From Phlebiopsis flavidoalba (Eukaryota > Basidiomycota > Agaricomycetes > Polyporales > Phanerochaetaceae), in assembly GCA_035772785.1 (NCBI GenBank), contig JAOCPU010000021.1, positions 372,001 through 436,000 on the forward strand: 64,000 bases of DNA, written 5' to 3'. This document shows positions 1 through 11,100 of the stretch, one piece after another; the first letter of the stretch is position 1; the number at the start of each line of letters is the position of its first letter. Below the pieces are notes generated by a model. That model was not told where the DNA came from. It made no database searches and saw nothing but the letters and a program-made list of their open reading frames with translations. Both the position numbers and the translations under genes were made by a program.

Positions 1-344
1 TTTGCGGTCCCGACTCCTCCCGCGCCATAGCACGGTTCTTCGATAAGCCCTTGCACTATTGTATTTCTACGAGAAATCTGCTCAACCCAAGCCCCCCCCC
101 CCCCCCCGGCGTTTTCCATCAATTCAGAAGCTTATCAAGTATGTATAGCGGGCAACCACCACAACTCGGTAGCCCCCGCCTCCGGTTGTTGAGGACGAGT
201 ACAACTGAGATGGGCGTTCAAGAAGCCTCCTCAGCTCAATTCCCAGATTCCAGTGTCGCGATACTAATTATGACCACACAGATTCAGATGCACATCGGCG
301 TCACGCGCGCGTTCACATGAGTTAGAAACGGCTATGGCTTCGTC

Positions 345-351
345 TATAAAA
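345..351 (+). promoter_or_regulatory. TATA box of DUF6533 copy 1
   Basis: TATAAAA lies 50 bases before the ATG at 401. It sits in a block (GAAACGGCTATGGCTTCG followed by TCTATAAAA) that recurs before copies 2 and 3, so it is conserved promoter sequence and not chance A/T. The wider upstream stretch 195-400 also resembles 17639-17835. Nothing coding is supported in 1-400; the run of 16 C at 92-107 lies here. Confidence 0.55.
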
Positions 352-400
352 CGCGAGGCTTGACGTAGGGTGTGGTGATTGTACAACTCCATACTTTATC

Positions 401-2506
401 ATGTCAATGTGTCCTCAAGACTTGCGCTAGCGCAAGAGGCTTCAGAGCTGTATGAGCACATTTCCCGCTATTCGCACGCTGCATTATTTGATTCGCAAAA
501 ATGATTTGCTTCTTAGCAATCTCGGGAGTTATATTTGCCGGCGTGGCGTCCACCAGTAATGAAGTTTGATACCGATTCCCATACTGAACATTAATTTATC
601 TTATGTCGCAGTTTTAGTCATTATGAATATCTTTTCACACTCGACCAAGAGTGGCCTACGGTGTGGAAGCGCCACTGGACGGATCTACCTAACGCCCAAC
701 AGCGTGCATCGATTCATTGCACTCATGTATCAGTTCGAATGGTGTGATGGTGGTGAGTTGCGGCCAATCAGAGCTTTTCGTACCGCCACGTGGGCCTCGC
801 ATTTGTTATGCTCGCTACCGGTACGTGTACTATCATGTTGTAGCTCGATTAAGTGGACGGTTACTATGGCATCTCACAGAAGGGTATTCCTGTGTTCGCT
901 GCCATAAAACAGTAGATAGTACTCAAGAGATCAGTACACTTCCCAAGTCTACACTGCCCTAAATCATTCTAGTAACATCTTTCAACGACGTTACTCGAAT
1001 TTATACAAAGTCGCGGGTACGCTGATAGAACACTTCATTGAAGAGTAGTTTAGTGTGCCTGAAGGACGTCGGTTATACAATAACAGACATTCTCAGTATA
1101 TTTATAGTGGATCTTTGGCGACTGTGCGGCACACATGAGCCACTTACCGATACCTTTGCAGGCTCGCCATTTTTCTGCGGAGACAATAGTGCCTCATGAT
1201 ACCTAACATCGTGAGTTCACGCAATGTTACTTACCATTCAATTGAGTGAGTCATTTATTATACGAAAATAATCTCTTTCAACCTTATACACAATAACCAG
1301 TTGATTTACGACTGCCGACAGTCGTGACCATAAACGGCCAGTACGGTTGTCTTACTCTATAGGAGAGGACAATTAATATGTAGAACAGAGCACCTTCAAT
1401 TCTGTAAGCATGAGTCAAGCCTTGGGTAAATGTTTCAACCTCTCTCTGAAGGGGTGTGCTTAAAATGTGTTTCTAGATGAGACGCAGAGAACCTAACTTC
1501 CATGGATGGATATATGATACTGGAGCTAACAAATTAATTAGAACAACACCAGTCGGATTAATTGCAAATCGGACATCAAAGGGTCATCGCCGGCGAAGTC
1601 CTTGACACTCGACAATCACGTTAATCCAAGAGCTTCGTATATCAATTAGATGAGAGTCTAAGTGGAGGTTGAAACATGCATCTGTCATTGGAACGTACTT
1701 GTCTTCTTCGTGGACGAAGTTTCGACATTAATATTACACTATTTTTGCTTTTTTTCGCACAGATACTCCATATAGGACACTTCAGGAACAAATATACTTA
1801 TGTCAGCGGTGTTTACATTTCATTTTATGAGACAAATAGAGCTTATCATGACTGGAAACTCATCCTCAGCACACTTCTTGTCATTGATGTGTGCTGCCAG
1901 CTATGTGGAAGAGACATCTGGAATCATTGGCGTTAGTACTCCCTAAATTCTTTTTTCCTTGACACATCTCGTGGGCCACTCATGTGCTGGACAATTGGGA
2001 TACCTTTTCAAACAGACTGTCTTTCTTGTTCGACGGATGGATGACCAGTCTAATGGCTGTCTGCTAATCCGTTTCACAGACTATAGCAACTAATCCACGA
2101 GGCTTTTCAAAGCTCACACGTCTTTGCTCCAGCCATATATTCTTCTCGTTCAACCGCTTTATGCTCAACCTGGCTGTTCAAATCCAATCACAACCACAAA
2201 CACGAGGACCAGTACCATCGCGCAACCCCCCAGGGATGTGTCGCATCATCACCGCTAGCGTTCTAGGTTCGCATTAGGGATATTGGCAGATGTCAATGGA
2301 ATAATCACCCAACCCCGCTGATGAAGACAGAGATTGGAGGCGCCGGTGATGGAACTTCTGCCTATCTACGCTGTTGCGGATGTCGAGCTTGCTGCATCAC
2401 ATTGCTCATGGTCGAAAGCGATTCGAGGATCGGTGAGGGAAAATTGTTGGTAGTTGACCCAAGCGTTAGAGTTAGCGAACACGGAGAACACTTTCGGGGG
2501 GCTTGA
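401..2506 (+). CDS. DUF6533 membrane protein, copy 1 (most eroded)
   Basis: Member of the basidiomycete DUF6533 family of unknown function, normally about 300-350 residues with seven or so membrane helices. The start ATG matches the starts of copies 2 and 3, and the N-terminus shares LAQEASELYEHI with copy 3. A short intron (about 556-611, GTAATGA...CGCAG) sits at the same place as in the other copies. After it comes the family signature: VIYEYLFTLDQEWP then VWKRHWT (about 615-685). The loop motif around HLSLERTCLLRG (about 1679-1715) corresponds to QLSLTTCLLRDG in copy 3. The C-terminal half (2000-2506) is recognisable only by nucleotide similarity to copy 2 around 2321. Stops and frame changes are frequent, so this copy may be a pseudogene. 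Family assignment is firm; exon structure is not. Confidence 0.6.
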
Positions 2507-4480
2507 ACTTTGAAACAATGCATTCATTAATTTATCTATCGGGTGTGCTGTGCAATGAGACCGGATATATACTATCGAAATTCGACCGCACAGCTTAGAG
2601 CATTTTCGCCCTATTCGTTCCTGGCTAGTACTCAGCTTTCAAACGGTCCCTCGCAATTCATCTGGTAGGCGCCTTCACTTTGCACCCTGCAAACTCAGTT
2701 AATATGGAGCACCGCTGCCGGCCTGATTAACCAGATGCCAAATGAACCTCAAGCAGGCTATTGAATGGTTCTGTGTCGGGGTGTTCTGTCGGACGTGAGA
2801 AAGTCCAGGTTTGGGATATGTACGAAGGACCTCAGCACGCGGGAGGAAGCGATACAAAGGAACCATGGGGAAGGGAGATGTAAGCATCAGATATGTCACC
2901 GCGCGGCCAGCGAATACTGGCAGCTTATATTACATATCCGTTAGTGCACCAGATTGATCAATAGCGCTGCGAGGAACACACCAGTATATTAACGCATGTG
3001 CTCTGCTGGATGACAGTAGTACGAGCACCTTTGTAGTGTTTTGCCCCGTTGGAGGCATACCCGCATCGCCTAGCGCAGGAGGCAGGTCTGTTTGAATCAG
3101 CATTCAATGATAGGCACGCAGCAAGATTCACGTACGACGTTCATCTGCGCCAGCTAGATGGGCAAATGAGCAATAACGTTTTTGCGTTCATCCTGGCGTA
3201 ATGAGCTGCTCATTACACCCGATGAACGCAGAGCTGGCTTGGCAAAAATCGCGGGGTTCGGTTAACGTTCAATGCTACAAGACTCCTCCAAGTAGAAAGT
3301 GCGTCGAGGTTTTTGCCGTCAAGAGGAGTTATTAGCGATACCTATTGGGGTCTTATGACCGGCAAACGTCACGTGAGTATTCCACAAGCCCGATCGCAGA
3401 CCATGGCCAAGCACTCCGAGGTGCGCCTTGTTCGTTTGTGTCTATCCTCTGTCAAAGTTTTCTTGTATGCCGTATACAGCGCGCCCTCTTCACACATTTT
3501 TTAATGTGCATGACTGAGGGATACTTTGTATCGCGTTTATCAGACTTTCGTGTGGTGGTGGCAAGAACAAAGTGTGTTCACCTCCCTTCTGTGTAGCGGG
3601 CGCTAAGCGTATCCGCGCTTTCCTTTCGCGACGACCCAGCAACGACCATGCTCTAAGCATACGGAACAAGAACAGCGTATAGATAGGCCGTGTCTACGCG
3701 TGTCAATTGTTTTGTTCGTTACAAAAACGCTCGTAGAAGTGAAAGACGATCGAGGATTGCGAAGAATGACTGCCGAAAGGGAACGGGGGTTATCGCGTCG
3801 CCGACCATACGTTGTCGAGAAACGGCTCTCTAATCAAGATGTAGTAGCCTTGACGCGCGTAAAGGGAAGAACTCTGCACATAGGAGGGTACTTGTGGGAT
3901 GCATATTCAGCGGGAGATAGGCGGTTGGCTCGAGGCCCTAGTGCGTCACCTTGTTTCCTATATCCTTGCAGCAATCGATTACAAATTAGTCATCCCTACG
4001 GTGAAAGACGGCGGCAGACCACAGTGCTACAGTGCAATAATCAGCGCACCTGAAGCTCCTCCTCATGACATGGTCTGCGGATGAGTCCCTGTGCATTCCA
4101 GGAAGCAGGTATGCCCGTTTTCGCGTTTTACGCAGTCCTTTCATTCCACGGCTGACATTCAAGATCATCGCATGACACGTTGAGAACAACCTGAATTGAC
4201 GATCGTTGCATATTTACAAGTGCAGCAAGTCCGGAAAAATCGAGAACGGGGCGTCGGCCGGTTATCGCCTCGATACCGTTCCCATCGCTAATGCTACAAG
4301 TGAAGGAGATACTTGCGAATACTCCTGGTCCTTTCCTCTTCCCCCTTTCCCCCGACAACGCTCTCACAAGTGTATTATCTAAATCCCCGAATACCGGCTT
4401 GAGCACGGACGAGGTCCAGTACCGCCTTCGGGTAGTGTAGTGGTAGCCCGCGGCATGCTTTCCATCTTTGTCGGAGCGGA
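2507..4480. other. Intergenic tract with a long hairpin
   Basis: No recognisable protein on either strand. The only structure I can support is the inverted repeat at 3149-3238, listed separately. Short open stretches at 3313-3596 and 3700-4053 show no family motif and no agreement with any other part of the window. Confidence 0.4.
3149..3238. repeat. Imperfect hairpin, MITE-like or structured RNA candidate
   Basis: Nested inverted repeats share one centre. The innermost arms GTAATGAG (3198-3205) and CTCATTAC (3209-3216) flank a 3-base loop. The next arms TGCGTTCATC (3183-3192) and GATGAACGCA (3221-3230) are a perfect 10-base pair of arms separated from the inner stem by a small internal loop. 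The outer arms are GCCAGCT (3149-3155) and AGCTGGC (3232-3238). No coding potential or target-site duplication was seen. Confidence 0.5.
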
Positions 4481-4483
4481 CGG

Positions 4484-5377
4484 GTGTTGCCACTCTTGTG
4501 GTGTCGGTGTCTCGTTTGTTGTTTCGCCCACCCGACCCGACCCGCCAGCAACAGTTCTGATTTGCACTACGGTGTCTCTTTCTCTACGATAGATGGTATT
4601 TCCTTGTTGCACGCCTGGAGGCAATCTGAACGGTTCAATACGCCGTGGGTCAGTCATATGTCATGGTCTCGCTGCGTGGTGTATTACTTACATATAAACC
4701 ATTCTCGTCAGCCCCCCCGTCCGCCGGCTCATGATTCTCGTCGACGTATACCACAGCTGGGCTTCTATGGTATCGTTGTCCTCTGCGTGTTTGCCGCTCT
4801 CGAAGGCAAACCCCCCATCAGCGTCGGCTGTAATGGTACTGTTAGCGGCCACCAGCAGACAGACGGCTACTTATCCGTGCGAGTGACCCGTGCCTCATGC
4901 AACACGTCGCGGCGGGCGAAGACCGCCGTTCGCGGTCTATATTCTCTTCGCCTTCGGTTTGTCTCTCCTCCCGCACGGCAGCATTACCGTTCGACAATCT
5001 CAGGATTCGTCGTATTTTTCGCGGACGCTTCCTCGCTATTCATAGCATCCCTCTATGCAGTGGTTCGTGTCTCTGACGGTGACAGTGGGGGTGTGCTCGC
5101 TGCCGGTCACGCGACCACGGTCAGTCGTCGTGAAAATGACATACCAAGGACAAGACGTACTATGGACCAAGGGAAACTGCGGGCGGTGAGGTCTAGCTCG
5201 GTACGTATGGCCTCGGTACCGAGATATGTTCGTGTGTATCCTGGCGTGAGGGGGATGATAAAAAGAGCTCGGATTGGAAGAGTACTCGAGTGCGCGACCT
5301 TGTGTGGGAGGCAGTTTGGACCCTGGATCTCGGAGTGGAGCTTGTCGTGGGATGATAGTGGTAGTGGATGCAGATGA
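4484..5377 (+). other. Unassigned 297-codon open frame upstream of DUF2235 copy 1
   Basis: The longest open frame of the window, remarkable because true genes here are broken every few tens of codons. The product is rich in Arg, Ser, Val and Cys with no convincing domain. A short stretch, VGCNGTVSGHQ (about 4827-4860), faintly recalls the CFDGTGNQ nucleotide of DUF2235 proteins and lies where the first exon of DUF2235 copy 1 would be expected. That is too weak to merge the two. It could be a chance open frame in GC-rich DNA or the 5' part of DUF2235 copy 1. Confidence 0.2.
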
Positions 5378-5389
5378 AGAACAAGCAGG

Positions 5390-7599
5390 ATGCCCCCCCC
5401 GGTTTTCCGCTTGGTCTCCTTGTCGGCGCCTTGCACGTGCCCTGCTCGCGCTGTAAGGACAGCTAGGGCAAAGTACATGTTTTTTCGCTGTTCTGCGATG
5501 TCACCTTTTGCATGTGTCCTGGGCTTACTTAACACTCGCTTTCAGCCGGCTGTACTCGAGATGGACGCTTTCTCAGGTCTATTTACGCGCCTGGTGCAGC
5601 TGCATTGCGCTCTAATCGGTCTCGACTCTCACGACGCGTCTCGGGACGTGGGTCACGTGGTACATTTCCGTGGGGAACATCGGTGCTAGACCCACGTCCC
5701 ACCTTACTCAGCGTACACTCAGCGTCCCTCCTCCGAGTCTTGACTTTCAATTATCGTCCAAAGCCATCACGCTGCATTGGAATCCTCTCTCCGGTGTCAC
5801 CCTTTGGGATTTCAAACATTTCGATTGTTGCATTGTGACTACTGATTCCACGTAGCTTGCCCGATTCCAGTCGCTTGCCAGATGAATCGTGGACATTCGT
5901 GGGGCCGAAAGCCAAAGACGACGCAAGAAGTGCGATCCTGAGCGCGGCGTGGGGACCATGCGAGACGCTACAAAGCTCAGGCGCACAGGCTTGGTCGGCG
6001 CGCGCCCCCACCCGCCCTCCTTTTGTCTCCTCATCACCTCGAGCAGCTCCAAAACGTCAGCGCTGGGCACTTTCATCGACGCGATTTCCAGCCGAAAGCA
6101 TGCAAGTGTGGGCTCCATACCACGTTTAGCACCTCCCGTTCATGACCTTCAATAACGGCATCCACCACCTCCGCCACGCGCTTTCGCTCGATGAGCGACG
6201 CGTGCGTTTCCCGGCCCCTCACCTCCGAGCTTGCCCGCATCTTCATCTCTCGTCAAAGATATATCTGATCCTACCCTCGTCGCGTCACCGACAAGCACGC
6301 GGTTTGATGCACCGACGACGAGGGCGTCGATACTGAAGACGAAAAACGACAACTACGAGATCCACGCCTGTCCTAATGCCGCCACCGCATGAGCATCCAG
6401 AAGATGTCAGAAAAAGATGCGCTAAATTCTCCACAGGCCGGATGCGACATCGAGGAGGTCTAGTTCTCGGATGTTCATGCTGGTACGTCACCCAATCGCC
6501 TATAAACACCCGCATATACCCGCATATACTCAAACCTATACAGGCGTCGATGGCGGCTTGGTCCACAACGACACCACCTATACCCTCACACTTATTCCAC
6601 CGACCCCGCGAGTGCGTGCGCTGCAACACCGGCATACAATTCAACGCGGCGATACTACAGCAAATGGGTGTCGGCCTGTCGCTTGCGCCGGACGGCACCG
6701 CCTCGCCCCTGCCCGAGGCCCCAACTCGCATCCGCGGCCCACCCGAGGCTGGCGGCAAGGACGACGAACCGCCTGAGGAACCGCCCAGCAACATCATTGG
6801 CAGTATCGCAAGTCCCGTCTCTAGACCGTTCGTCATGATGGCAAGAAAGATACTGGTGGCTGAGCTACACAGGCAGGTGGATGTCGAATAGCGGACGTGG
6901 TACAAGCAGTCGAAGCGATTACCGTGTCGTGGCAGGAGGAACGCGCGCGAGCAGAGTACACGTGCTTGTTCATGATGTGAATCCGCGTGCGGCGCATCCG
7001 CACGCGCTAGACATCTCTCAGACGATTGCGCGCGATCCCGGGGCTGGGGCCTTTGAGGAAAAGCAGGATGCGCGCTCGCCGCTGTTTGGTGCGAGCGGTG
7101 AGTGCTTCCCTTTTATCCATACAGAGCCTGGGGCTTATGATATGTAATAAGGGTGACGCGTATTGCGGCTATCCATGGGGGGTGGATGCCTATGCGACCA
7201 AGAAGGAGCACGCGTCAACACACGGAGAAGGGCGGCGGAAGTTGGATGTATGCTCCTCCCTTCCCCTTTTCTTCGTATATCGCTCATATTTTTTTCAGCG
7301 AAGGATGAAATTGTGGTCAAGGCCACGAAATATACACCCGCGAAATGCGCGAAGGCCTCAAGGTGCACTGCTCCGTCAAGTTGCGTCTCGAGACCCTTTC
7401 CTCCTCCCTCTCCCACCCGCTCTCCCGCGCGCGCGAGGACACGCACCAGCGCGTCACGGTGCCCGCGTCCGTGTACGACGCGGAGGGCGCGCAGCGCACG
7501 GTCGAGGTGTACGTGCCGCAGGTGCGGCCCAAGTTCCAGCCGCTGAGCTATCAGGAGTGGAATGTGGAGGTGCCGAAGTTTTGGGAGTGGGCGAGTTGA
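5390..7599 (+). CDS. DUF2235 alpha/beta-hydrolase-domain protein, copy 1
   Basis: DUF2235 proteins are serine-hydrolase-like enzymes related to the type VI secretion phospholipase Tle1; fungal members are uncharacterised. Seen here: a degraded GFSRG nucleophile region (about 5399-5455, read as GFSAW...ARALLAL), then VGSIPR, MTFNNGIHHLRHALSLDERR (6142-6201), then GCDIEEV followed by an intron (6482-6543, ending CTATACAG) and DGGLVHNDTT. The family motif ECVRCNTGIQFNAAILQQM (about 6611-6667) is intact. A later exon after an intron ending TTTTTTTCAG (about 7299) runs to the TGA at 7597-7599 through KVHCSVKLRLETL and SYQEWNVEVPKFWEWAS. The 5' end is uncertain. Copy 2 at 15.4-17.0 kb shares every motif up to CVRC but has lost the last exons. 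Confidence 0.65.
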
Positions 7600-8150
7600 G
7601 GGTGGTGGCGTGTGTGCATCTACGCTATCACGCAACTGAGACTATTTCTCTCGTCGTTGGCCGATGGTAGTCGAGCGCAGTAAGCACGCTGACTTCAAAG
7701 ATGATCGATGGTGGACGGGTGTTGCGGGATAGTGTTCGCCGTGCTGCTTGGGATATGAACATGATCAGATAAACTCACCTATGCTCATGGATTGCCCCCA
7801 CCTGTAACCTTCATCGCGAGATCATGTCGCAAACATTCGAGTACGAGTTTCATCCAGGAGTTCGCTGTGTTGCTGCATGATCATGTGGCCGAGATACATC
7901 TACTTCTACCTGATGTGATAAGTATGTCGGTATCTAAGTTCACCAATGGAATGCGCTCACTACTCAACAGCATGAGACTGTTCAAGTGAGGTATCGGTTC
8001 GTGCTCGACATCATAATGCGACGTATTCAGAGCACAGCATTTCACTAGACTGCTACCATGCTTATACCTGTGGTTCTTGTTTTGCGCGCTAGACGGGTGC
8101 CGCGTGCGTCAAAAAACGGTAACACCATAGGAATGATGGTTAACAATCTG
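7600..8150. other. 3' flank of DUF2235 copy 1
   Basis: The first 60 bases (to about 7660) match the sequence after copy 2 (about 16970-17050, sharing the CAACTGAGA stretch), so this flank belongs to the duplicated unit. Nothing else is supported. Confidence 0.4.
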
Positions 8151-8154
8151 GCTT

Positions 8155-10700
8155 GGGGGTGTAACTTAAGTTAACTTGCGCTGGCTTGTGGTGGCTTAAG
8201 CCAGCTTAAGCTACTTACGCTAACTTAAGCGCGTCCAAGTAACTTGAAGCCAACCGAAGCCAAATTGTCCAGCCCCCCCCCCCCCCCAATATTGCTGGGG
8301 AGTGGCAACTCACCAGAGGTCATTGTGCAGTTCCACCGGGTGGACAGCGACGGCTAGCGTATGATGGTGGCCTTCACTGGGCACCGTCCGCTGCACAATG
8401 ATGGCTACTTGTGCAGTTCACCGACCGGCGTCGGCTGCCATCGGCAGATGCCGCTAGCCATCAAACACCACTGGACGTCGCCGTGCCGTTCACCGCCGTC
8501 TTCCAGTGGACGCCGATACCTGCCACCAAACACCGCTGTGTCTCCCCACTGCACGCCGCTCCCGCATCCCCTACCAAAAACTATCACCCACCATTGTACA
8601 TTACACATAATTACTGTGATCAATTCGCGTTCTCAAACCTCGACTTTCGACTGCCTTCCATGAACTTGGACTTGAAGGCATCCGCGCGAAACTTGCAATG
8701 GTCTAAGTCAGAGAACACGCTGTGATCAAAGTGATGTAATCTAACCTGAATAACGTGGTACTGCATATGGGAAGAATGGGGAATCAAAGCCGAGTATCCT
8801 CGCGCTTTTTGCAACACAAGCACCTGGGACTACATGAGATACCAGGCGGGACCCGGGGGATGGCACACTAGCACATGAAACCATGATCGGGACATTACAT
8901 AGCTCGATAATATTTTACTAGAACATGAATGCTTATGGGGAGACAGGAGAGAAAGCTGAGTATTATATTTTTACTTTACATGCACTGTAAAGTCTAATGA
9001 TGGCTTACGGTGCTTGTCTGATAGCAGTCTTCAGCCGGCACGATGGTAGAAGAAGACGTGGCCACTAACAGATGCTGGCCACCCCCCCAGTGGACGCCGT
9101 CGGCCTCCAGCACATGCCAGCGGGCCTCAGCGCATCCCGACAACTCCCAATGTACACCAAGACACCAGTAACCGGTCAGATACGCCGTGGGACGGCAGTG
9201 TACAGCGTCCGCCTGTTGTCCCCAACAACATACGCTATCCGACATTGTCTACTGGCATCAGACGCCATCCGCCACTACCCGCCACTGGCGGCCAGCATCC
9301 AAGGTACACTGGCGGGACGGTGGTTTGTATCATAAATCACTGATGGGTTACCATATGTAGTAGCATCCATCAACAGCCACCATCGACCACCGACGGCAGC
9401 CGGTGGACACCGAAGTTTCCACTCACGAGCATATAACTCAAATTGTCGCGCGCGAGCTTCAGCGTACTTGAGCATACTTGTCCAAACCTTTCCGTATTCT
9501 GTCATCACGCGCGATAGACTGGGCATGAGCAGGCATGAATGGTCTAGTATTTTGAAGCTGGATGTGCTCGAATATCTGAGAATGCTGAAGATGGCATACA
9601 TGCAACGGAAAGGTTCATTTTCATTGATAATATTAAGTAAATTGATATGTAACTGATATCAGGTTGTTTTACGTGGTAAAATCTTCCTTGTTCTCAAGTT
9701 TGACATACTGTATTGTCTCTCACGCTTGAAGAAAAGGTTTTAACATTAATACTCCTTGAATCTCAGCCAGTGGCTCGAAAAGCGAGTGAACATGGAGTTC
9801 TGGCGCAGTAAAACACACCAAGGGAGACAAGCCAGCGGAGATCAAACCAAGTTGGCGTAAGTAAGCGGGGCTTCAATTAAATGATCCCAAGTTAGCGTAA
9901 GCCAGCGGGGATTGAACTTAAGCCCGCACTCAAGCACTCGCGCGCGTAGAGGACGCGGCAACATGCTACAGCTGACAGATGAGTTTCTGCGAAAATGTGT
10001 CATCTAAAGGTGTCGTGATGATGCCATAGCCCTCCGCATTCCCGTGTCGTGGCATCAAGGTACACCTAGCCGGGGGGGCCGGTAAGATCTATGCCACTGG
10101 TGCTTGCAATTTCTCGCATATGGTTACTGGTATCACCTGCACACACTCGCTGCATTAACTTGTGGTGTACTTGGGCTAACTTCAAGCTTACTTACGCAAG
10201 CTTAAGCTCACAAGTTAGCGGAAGCTAGCACAAGTACCGCCAAGTAACTTGCTCGGAGCTCAAGTAACTTGCAGAAACTCCGCTAACTTGAAGTAACTTC
10301 GGATCACAAATGGCTAGCTTGGGGCTTGGGGAAAGACCATTTTAAGAAGAGATTGGGTCAGAATCACCGAAAAGCTACATGAGAAATCGTCAGAAATTCA
10401 CGGGATTTGACCCAGCGCCCTCTCAATGCGGTCGTGTGATCGGATTACCTTCTCTGCTAAATATCTCGCGCTTTAGTGCAAATGTAAGCAGCGGTTTCGA
10501 GAGGTCCTCAAAAAAAAAGCGGAAAAAAATACACAAGCCTTATGGATACCAGGTACTATGGCTATGATATGCTACAATAAATGATGCTAACGGTAGCCAA
10601 AGCTCACTAAACGTCGCTTGTCCGTTGCGTGAGCGGAGGCAAGTTAGCTCAAGCAAGCGCTTATTCTCAGTTAACTTGAAGCCAGCGCTTCAAGTAACTT
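8155..10700. repeat. Repeat island built from AAGTTAGC/CAAGTAACTTG motifs
   Basis: Four clusters of one short motif family (8160-8270, 9840-9930, 10150-10310, 10620-10700). The left cluster contains CTTACGCTAACTT (8214-8226) and the cluster at 9.9 kb contains its exact reverse complement AAGTTAGCGTAAG (9889-9901). Two tandem copies of AAGTTRGCGTAAGYMAGCGGGG lie about 40 bases apart at 9849-9910. Between the clusters, CCAGTGGACGCCG occurs at about 8503 and again at about 9089. There is no transposase-like frame. This looks like a non-autonomous DNA element or nested low-complexity repeat inserted between the two duplicated gene pairs; 15 C lie at 8273-8287. Confidence 0.5.
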
Positions 10701-11024
10701 TGCGCACCCTCCCATAGGAATCCAGGGCTCTACCAGCAACTCTGTCCAACATCAGCGGAATTTTCATACATCCGAGGCCGTGCAGGGTACGTTTACAGGC
10801 TATCACCATGGCTGATCCAAGACTCGGTCGGGCCCTGCTCCGGTTGAGACACCTCCCCTTCTTGTAGACCACAAACAACTGATACAGACCTGCAAGGAAT
10901 CTCCCCAACTCAGCCCCTCGGGTTCTGCTGCTGTGATAGTGATTAAGATCCACACTGATACAGACGTACGTCTGTGCCTGCACGGGTCTCGCACGGGCTA
11001 TTGGAAACGGGCCACGGCTTCGCC

Positions 11025-11030
11025 TATAAG
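11025..11030 (+). promoter_or_regulatory. TATA box of DUF6533 copy 2
   Basis: TATAAG, 70 bases before the ATG at 11101, inside GAAACGGGCCACGGCTTCGC, the same promoter block as before copies 1 and 3. Confidence 0.5.
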
Positions 11031-11100
11031 GGACACGGTACGGGAGACTGGGCCTAAGTAACATCCGATGCAGATATTGCCACCCACTCTACATCTCGTT

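Noticed and set aside
6285..6905. 206-codon minus-strand frame
   Set aside because: Antisense to DUF2235 copy 1 across its best motif, ECVRCNTGIQ; a GC-rich shadow frame.
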